A stretch of 11,324 bases of DNA from UMGS1307 sp964523005. GTDB taxonomy: Bacteria; Bacillota; Clostridia; Oscillospirales; CAG-382. The stretch is from positions 1 to 11,324 of the forward strand of contig CAZFZL010000046.1 of assembly GCA_964523005.1 (NCBI GenBank), given 5' to 3'. The position numbers and the translations under genes are program-made. Positions 6,386 through 11,324 of this stretch are shown here, piece after piece; position 1 is the first letter of the stretch, and each line of letters opens with the position of its first letter. The notes beneath the pieces were generated by a model. It searched no databases and was not told the DNA's origin. It saw nothing but the letters and a program-made list of their open reading frames with translations.

Positions 6386-7530
6386 TGGATAATACAGTAT
6401 ACTGTGTGTGGCTCTCAAGGGCACTTGGAGCGGCAAATCATATATACAGAAAGCTTTTTTTACATTTTGGAAATGACCCGATTCGTATATATAAAGAGAC
6501 TGTATTTGATGGACTCGATCTCAGACAGGGCACGGTCGAAAAACTGCTCGACAAGGATCTGAGTGAAGCAATAGAAATATGCGGAAGTTGCGAACGCAGC
6601 GGAATAAAGATAGCGGTGCTTGGCGACGGACTGTATCCGAAACAGCTCGAAAGTATACCGGACAGACCGTATGTCCTGTATATGAAGGGGAAGCAGTGTG
6701 ATCTCGGAGCGCGGCCTTGTGTAGCGATAGTCGGAACGAGGAACGCTACGCCATACGGGAAAAAAACAACGCGCATTCTTGCACGCGAGCTTGCCGGATG
6801 TTCCGCAGTGATCGTCAGCGGACTCGCGTATGGGATAGATTCCGAAGCGCACCGCGGATGCCTTGAAGCAAACGGGTATACCGTTGCAGTGCTCGGCTGC
6901 GGACACGACAGGGCAAGGCGCTGGGATAACGGTGAGCTGCTTGAGCATATAGCTCGAAGCGGCATGATAATATCTGAGTATCCGCCGCAGATGCCGGCGG
7001 CGAAATATACTTTTCCACAGCGCAACAGAATAATCAGCGGACTTTCACGCGCCGTCGTTGTTGCTCAGGCAGGAGCGAAAAGCGGAGCATTGATAACGGC
7101 GGATTACGCAGTAAAGCAGGGCAGGCGTCTGTATACCATGGCAGGTGTGCCCGGTGACGGGGATTATGCCGGATGTGAAGCACTGCTCAAATGTGGCGCG
7201 AGGCTCGTGACATGCGCGGAGGACGTGCTTTCATCTCTCGGCGCTCAGGGCTATACCATGTTGAACCCTGAGCTTGAGCGTATCAAAGCAGAGCACGCGG
7301 TCATTGTGACTGCAGCAGAAAAGAAAGCTCCTGCGGAGCCGGTGACCGAAGATAGCGAGAGCACGGAAGAAAAAATATACCGTACCGTAAAAGCGCAGCC
7401 GGAGATAACGGCGGATGAGATATGTGCAAAGCTCGGTATGGGAGCAGGAGAGATAAGCAAAGCATTGACTATGCTTGAAATAGAAGGCAGGATACTGCCG
7501 CTGCCCGGTCAACGATTCCGGATAATCTGA
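6385..7530 (+). CDS. dprA: DNA processing protein DprA (Smf)
   Basis: DprA binds incoming single-stranded DNA in the cytoplasm and loads RecA on it during natural transformation; it is also widely kept in species not known to be competent. The 381-residue product has an N-terminal helical region (1-95). A Rossmann-fold core follows: VAIVGTRNATPYG (113-125), VIVSGLAYGIDSEAH (142-156), VAVLGCGHD (167-175), MIISEYP (194-200), FPQRNRIISGLSR (210-222), SGALITADYA (233-242). A winged-helix tail (326-381) ends in LPGQRFRII. Departures from the family pattern: the usual YP..N after GxGxD is replaced by RRWDN (178-182), and the usual SxGxN before the LI..GA tail is YAGCE (261-265). ATG 6385 shares TGATG with the preceding stop and has a perfect AGGAGG (6373-6378) 6 nt upstream, so the longer reading frame from 6262 is not the gene. 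The dprA-topA order is typical of Firmicutes. Confidence 0.95.
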   Translation: MDNTVYCVWLSRALGAANHIYRKLFLHFGNDPIRIYKETVFDGLDLRQGTVEKLLDKDLSEAIEICGSCERSGIKIAVLGDGLYPKQLESIPDRPYVLYMKGKQCDLGARPCVAIVGTRNATPYGKKTTRILARELAGCSAVIVSGLAYGIDSEAHRGCLEANGYTVAVLGCGHDRARRWDNGELLEHIARSGMIISEYPPQMPAAKYTFPQRNRIISGLSRAVVVAQAGAKSGALITADYAVKQGRRLYTMAGVPGDGDYAGCEALLKCGARLVTCAEDVLSSLGAQGYTMLNPELERIKAEHAVIVTAAEKKAPAEPVTEDSESTEEKIYRTVKAQPEITADEICAKLGMGAGEISKALTMLEIEGRILPLPGQRFRII

Positions 7531-7554
7531 AAAACGAAAGGCAACAATCAACAA

Positions 7555-9792
7555 ATGGAAAACGCATTGGTAATAGTGGAGTCGCCGTCTAAGGCGTCTA
7601 CGATCAAGGGATATCTCGGCAAGGGCTATAAGGTGTTGGCATCATACGGTCATATTCGTGACCTACCCAAATCGAAGTTCGGTATCGATATAGATGACGA
7701 CTTCAAGCCGGGATATATCAATATCAGGGGCAAGGGGGAAGTGATCAACGCGCTTAAAAGTGCGGCAAAGCAGGCGGATGTAGTTTATCTTGCGACCGAC
7801 CCTGACCGCGAGGGCGAAGCGATCTCGTGGCATCTTGCGACGGCGCTCAACGGCAGCGCGAAGAAGACAGGCAGGATCACGTTCAACGAGGTCACGAAGA
7901 GCGCAATAAAAGCAGCGGTGAAAAATCCGCGTGAGATAAATATGGATCTTGTTGATTCACAGCAGACGCGCCGTATACTCGACAGGATCGTCGGCTACAA
8001 AATCAGTCCGCTGCTCTGGAAAAATATAAAAAGCGGTCTTTCGGCAGGACGTGTACAGTCGGTCACGACGCGGCTGATTATAGACCGCGAGGATGAGATA
8101 GCTGCTTTCAAGGCTGATGAATACTGGAATATCAATGCACTGCTCATAGCGGACGGTAAGTCTTTCACGGCGAAGCTTGTCGGAAAGAACGGCGAAAAGC
8201 TCGTTGTTGACAACGCTGAAAGTGCGCAGAAGGTGTATGACGAGCTGTCAGACGCGCAGTACAGCGTGATTTCAGTGAAGAAGGCAGTGAAGCAGCGCAA
8301 AGCGATGCCGCCGCTGATAACCTCGACGCTCACTCAGGAGGCAAACAAAAAGTACTCTTTCCAGTCGCAGCGCACTATGAAGACGGCGCAGGAGCTGTAC
8401 GAGGGACTATCGCTCGGTGATAAAGGCGCGCACGGTCTTATTACCTATATGCGTACTGATTCACTGCGCGTTTCGGATGAAGCGCGTGACGCGGCGAAAA
8501 GCTATATCATGTCAGCCTACGGCGAGCAGTATTATCCCAAAACGCCGAATGTTTATAAATCACGTCAGTCCTCGCAGGACGCGCATGAAGCGATCCGCCC
8601 GACGAACGTCTTCGACACGCCGCAGTTGGTAGCCGGAAAACTCAGCGCCGATCAGCTTAAAATATATACGCTCATATGGGAGCGTTTTGTTGCCAGTCAG
8701 ATGGCAAACGCACTTTTGGATACTGTCATAGTTGATATCAACGCCGCCGGATACGATCTGCGTGCCGGCGGATATACCGTCCGCTTCAACGGTTTTACTA
8801 TACTTTCTCAGGACCGCGCGGACGATAATCAGGGTGATGATGAGCTTATCGGCGGAAAGCTTCCGGAGCTTACACAGGGTGATAAGTGCCAACTTGATAA
8901 GCTGACGAAGGAACAGAAATTTACTCAGCCTCCGGCACATTACAATGAAGCATCTCTTATAAAGACGCTCGAAGAAAAAGGAATAGGCCGTCCGTCGACC
9001 TACGCGCCCACCATAAGCACGATAATTTCCCGTGAGTACATTGTTCGCGACGGAAGAGCGCTTCTGCCTACACAGCTTGCACGCGAAACGAATGACCTGA
9101 TGAAAAAGTTCTTCCCGGAAATAGTTGATTACAGCTTTACGGCTAAGATGGAGGAGGATCTCGATAAGGTAGAACAGGGCGAAAAGAAGAGCATAGACGT
9201 GCTCAACGAGTTTTACGGTCCGTTCAGCGAGCTGCTCGCCAAAGCCGAAAAGACCGAACGCGAGAAGAAAGAGCCGGAGATCACCGATCTTGTATGTCCG
9301 AACTGCGGAAGAAATCTCGTTGTGAAGAGCGGACGCTTCGGACGGTTTGCCGCCTGCCCCGGTTATCCGGAATGCCACTATACCGTCAAGCTTGACGCGA
9401 ACGGAAAAGCAGCAGCTAAGCCGGAAGAAAAGGAAGAGGTGCTGGCGGAAGAAAAATGTGAGCAATGCGGCAAGGACATGGTGCTGCGCAGCGGCAGATA
9501 CGGACAGTTTTACGCCTGCAAAGGCTATCCCGAATGTAAAAATACACGTCCGATACTCAATGAGATAGGCGTGCCCTGCCCTAAATGCGGCAAAACGCTT
9601 GTATATAAAAAGGGAAAGAAGCGTTACGGCTTCTATGCCTGTTCCGGTTATCCGGAGTGTGACTTTTCATGCTGGGACACACCGACAACCGAAAAATGTC
9701 CGCAATGCGGCGCAATGCTCCTTAAAAATAAACAGAAAAAGCTGACATATTGCTCTAAAAGCTGTGGCTATTCCGTCAAGGATAGCGAATGA
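7555..9792 (+). CDS. topA: DNA topoisomerase I (type IA)
   Basis: This enzyme relaxes negative supercoils by cutting one DNA strand and passing the other through. The 745-residue product opens with the TOPRIM domain: VIVESPSKA with E9, and the metal-binding TDPDREGE with D82, D84 and E86. The active-site tyrosine is Y298 in GLITYMRTDS (294-303). SAGRVQS (163-169) and EKGIGRPSTYAPTIS (474-488) are core motifs. The C-terminus holds four cysteine clusters of the zinc-ribbon type: C581/C584/C601/C607, C635/C638/C655/C661, C675/C678/C696/C702 and a shorter, divergent C715/C718/C733/C737. These probably bind single-stranded DNA or RNA polymerase. The length is normal for Firmicutes. It starts 24 nt after dprA. 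The only candidate ribosome binding site, AAAGG at 7537-7541, is 13 nt away, so initiation may be weak. No promoter is obvious in the gap. Confidence 0.97.
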   Translation: MENALVIVESPSKASTIKGYLGKGYKVLASYGHIRDLPKSKFGIDIDDDFKPGYINIRGKGEVINALKSAAKQADVVYLATDPDREGEAISWHLATALNGSAKKTGRITFNEVTKSAIKAAVKNPREINMDLVDSQQTRRILDRIVGYKISPLLWKNIKSGLSAGRVQSVTTRLIIDREDEIAAFKADEYWNINALLIADGKSFTAKLVGKNGEKLVVDNAESAQKVYDELSDAQYSVISVKKAVKQRKAMPPLITSTLTQEANKKYSFQSQRTMKTAQELYEGLSLGDKGAHGLITYMRTDSLRVSDEARDAAKSYIMSAYGEQYYPKTPNVYKSRQSSQDAHEAIRPTNVFDTPQLVAGKLSADQLKIYTLIWERFVASQMANALLDTVIVDINAAGYDLRAGGYTVRFNGFTILSQDRADDNQGDDELIGGKLPELTQGDKCQLDKLTKEQKFTQPPAHYNEASLIKTLEEKGIGRPSTYAPTISTIISREYIVRDGRALLPTQLARETNDLMKKFFPEIVDYSFTAKMEEDLDKVEQGEKKSIDVLNEFYGPFSELLAKAEKTEREKKEPEITDLVCPNCGRNLVVKSGRFGRFAACPGYPECHYTVKLDANGKAAAKPEEKEEVLAEEKCEQCGKDMVLRSGRYGQFYACKGYPECKNTRPILNEIGVPCPKCGKTLVYKKGKKRYGFYACSGYPECDFSCWDTPTTEKCPQCGAMLLKNKQKKLTYCSKSCGYSVKDSE

Positions 9793-9793
9793 C

Positions 9794-9822
9794 TTGCGCG
9801 GGCAGATATGAAAGGGTATACT
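9794..9822 (+). promoter_or_regulatory. Possible internal promoter before plsX
   Basis: TTGCGC (9794-9799), a 17-nt spacer and TATACT (9817-9822) fill the topA-plsX gap. Transcription would start near 9829, only a couple of bases before the plsX ATG, so such a transcript would be practically leaderless. The -35 match is limited to TTG. It may be chance. Confidence 0.35.
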
Positions 9823-9830
9823 AAAAGGAA

Positions 9831-10817
9831 ATGGAACTGACAAAAAGAGTCATAGTGGATGCTATGAGCGGCGACAACGCACCGCATGAAATAATACGCG
9901 GAGCGCTTGCCGGAGCCGCGGAATACGGAGTTTCGCTCGTGCTAGTGGGAGATATAGCCACGGTCAAGGGCGAGATCGATAAATATGAAGGCGAAAAGCC
10001 GGATTACCGCGTTGTACACACTGACAGTGTAGTGACGATGGATGATGCGCCGGGTACAGTGATGAAGGAGAAAAGCGATTCCTCACTCGCGGTAGCAGTG
10101 AAGCTTCTCGCCGACGGAGAGGGCGACGCACTCGTGAGCGCCGCCAACACGGGCGCTTTGTTTACGGCATCGTCGTTGACGCTTCGGCGCTTCAAGGGTA
10201 TAAGAAGAGCCGCGCTGGGGGCAATAATTCCGCTTGAAAGGCCGTTCCTGCTGCTCGACAGCGGAGCAAACGTGGATATTATGCCGGAACAGCTACTGTC
10301 ATTTGCACGTATGGGATCGGTTTACGCCAAAACGGTGATGGACATAGAGCGGCCGACGGTCGCGCTACTCAATAACGGCACAGAAAAGATGAAGGGCACT
10401 GACGTATGTCGCGACGCATATAAAATGCTCAGCGAATCTGAGCTGTATTTTTGCGGAAACGTCGAGGCGTGCGATCTGCCGAAGGGTAAATACGATGTAG
10501 TCGTGACTGACGGGTTTACGGGAAATATCGCTATCAAGGCGATAGAAGGTATGGCGGATTTTGCGCTCGGAAGGCTCAAACGCACGTTTGCCGGAAGTCT
10601 GCGCGGAAAGATAGCATCGCTGTTCGTGAGAAAAGACCTCATGGAGATGAAAGCCTCGTTTGACCCCGGCAGATACGGCGGAGCGCCGTTCTTCGGGATA
10701 ACGAAGCCGGTCATAAAGGTACATGGCGCTTCTCATGAGACCGCCGTTCAGAGGACGATAGGCCAAGCGGTAGATTTCATAAAGGCTGTTGATATGATGA
10801 AGGAGATCGAGTATTGA
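9831..10817 (+). CDS. plsX: Phosphate acyltransferase PlsX
   Basis: PlsX converts acyl-ACP and phosphate to acyl-phosphate, which PlsY uses to acylate glycerol-3-phosphate in membrane phospholipid synthesis; it acts at the inner face of the membrane. The 328-residue product has the usual length. Family signatures: VDAMSGDNAPHE (9-20, where most members have DAMGGD), ANTGALFTAS (105-114), LLDSGANVDIMPEQLLSFARMGS (140-162), LLNNGTEKMKGTD (179-191), VVTDGFTGNIAIKAIEGMA (224-242) and RYGGAPFFGI near 282-291. The start is placed at ATG 9831 because only eight codons precede the conserved VDAM. The nearest ribosome binding site, AAAAGG (9823-9828), is just 2 nt from it, while AAAGGG (9811-9816) is 14 nt away, so initiation is unusual here. 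Its stop overlaps a possible TTG start of rnc. In many Firmicutes acpP or fab genes follow; here rnc follows directly. Confidence 0.95.
   Translation: MELTKRVIVDAMSGDNAPHEIIRGALAGAAEYGVSLVLVGDIATVKGEIDKYEGEKPDYRVVHTDSVVTMDDAPGTVMKEKSDSSLAVAVKLLADGEGDALVSAANTGALFTASSLTLRRFKGIRRAALGAIIPLERPFLLLDSGANVDIMPEQLLSFARMGSVYAKTVMDIERPTVALLNNGTEKMKGTDVCRDAYKMLSESELYFCGNVEACDLPKGKYDVVVTDGFTGNIAIKAIEGMADFALGRLKRTFAGSLRGKIASLFVRKDLMEMKASFDPGRYGGAPFFGITKPVIKVHGASHETAVQRTIGQAVDFIKAVDMMKEIEY
10800..10805 (+). promoter_or_regulatory. Ribosome binding site of rnc
   Basis: AAGGAG inside the last codons of plsX is 8 nt from TTG 10814 and 14 nt from ATG 10820. The spacing favours the TTG start and implies translational coupling with plsX. 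Confidence 0.55.
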
Positions 10818-11324
10818 TTATGGACGGTTCATCGGATATTATGCTGTCAGCGTTCCCGATGGCTGAGCTTGAGGAAAAGATCGGATATGTTTTTACCGAC
10901 AAAACTTTGCTTGCCATTGCGCTGACCCATACATCGTATATAAACGAAACCAGACACGGTTCGCACGGAACAGATAACGAGCGGCTGGAGTTTCTCGGCG
11001 ATTCCGTTCTTTCGCTGACCGTGACGGAATACCTGTTTAAAAACGCCGATATGGGCGAGGGCGTTATGACGCGCGTAAGAGCAGCCGTCGTGTGTGAGGA
11101 TATGCTCGCGAAGAAAGCGGCTGAAATATCGCTCGGCGACTATATGCTGCTCGGCCACGGCGAGATAATGAGCAACGGCAGAAAACGCAAGAGCATCAAC
11201 GCCGATGCGTTTGAAGCGCTGTTGGGCGCAATGTTTATCGACGGCGGACTCGATCAGGTGAAGAAATTTTTGCTGCCGAGGCTTGAAAACGAAATAAAAG
11301 AGCATATAAAAACCGGCTCTGAGG
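10814..11324 (+). CDS. rnc: Ribonuclease III, N-terminal part (cut by right edge)
   Basis: RNase III cleaves double-stranded RNA and matures rRNA precursors. The visible part covers the whole catalytic domain. It contains ELEEKIGYVFTDKTLLAIAL, HTSY, the signature NERLEFLGDSVL with the metal-binding acidic residues, RVRAAVV, and NADAFEALLGAMFIDGG with the second acidic pair (D129 and E132, numbered from ATG 10820). The double-stranded RNA-binding domain should follow beyond the window. Two starts are possible. TTG 10814 overlaps the plsX stop and lies 8 nt after AAGGAG (10800-10805). ATG 10820 is two codons later, with a 14-nt gap to the same site. I prefer TTG on spacing, though ATG is not excluded. 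Position after plsX fits the common plsX-acpP-rnc order, but acpP is absent. Confidence 0.93.
   Translation, partial: MIMDGSSDIMLSAFPMAELEEKIGYVFTDKTLLAIALTHTSYINETRHGSHGTDNERLEFLGDSVLSLTVTEYLFKNADMGEGVMTRVRAAVVCEDMLAKKAAEISLGDYMLLGHGEIMSNGRKRKSINADAFEALLGAMFIDGGLDQVKKFLLPRLENEIKEHIKTGSE

Noticed and set aside
8560..9465. 301-codon open frame antisense to topA
   Set aside because: It is a shadow of the TopA coding frame; the plus strand holds conserved topoisomerase motifs throughout this stretch.

Overview
The window looks like chromosomal DNA from a low-to-mid GC Firmicute of the class Clostridia, probably a gut or rumen Oscillospiraceae/Ruminococcaceae-like organism. This rests on AAGGAG/GGAGG ribosome binding sites at nearly every gene, TTGACA/TATAAT-type promoters, the DUF1385-prmC and dprA-topA neighbourhoods typical of Firmicutes, and a large secreted protein with carbohydrate-binding-type modules. 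The genus cannot be fixed from the sequence alone.

Left part (1-3697, minus strand). Reading leftward from the divergent promoter region near 3670, the first unit has two genes. One is a small zinc-ribbon protein of the RNHCP family, which has no canonical start codon and appears to start at ACG. The other is an unrecognised five-helix membrane protein with a soluble C-terminal half. The unit ends in a clear intrinsic terminator at 2197-2234. Just downstream, an independent consensus promoter with an extended -10 drives a large signal-peptide-bearing protein. Its first 677 residues fill 1-2031 and it runs off the left edge. It carries a family-9-like (DOMON-type) carbohydrate-binding module, a second jelly-roll-like module and a discoidin (F5/8C)-like module.

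Right part (3692-11324, plus strand). Seven co-directional housekeeping genes are packed with small gaps or overlaps: DUF1385 membrane protein, prmC (release factor glutamine methyltransferase), a SpoU/TrmH-family RNA 2'-O-methyltransferase, dprA, topA, plsX and the beginning of rnc (RNase III, cut by the right edge). Several junctions are translationally coupled (the prmC start lies inside DUF1385; the methyltransferase and dprA share TGATG; a TTG start of rnc overlaps the plsX stop). The cluster mixes translation (prmC, RNA methylation, rnc), DNA handling (dprA, topA) and phospholipid precursor synthesis (plsX). The usual partners prfA (after prmC) and acpP (between plsX and rnc) are missing from these positions.

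Most of the window is ordinary core genome. The points worth a second look are the RNHCP gene with an apparent ACG start, its pairing with an orphan membrane protein, the back-to-back promoters sharing one ATTATAAT core between the two divergent units, the modular secreted protein, and family-level departures in DprA. No RNA gene, CRISPR array, insertion sequence or phage feature was seen.
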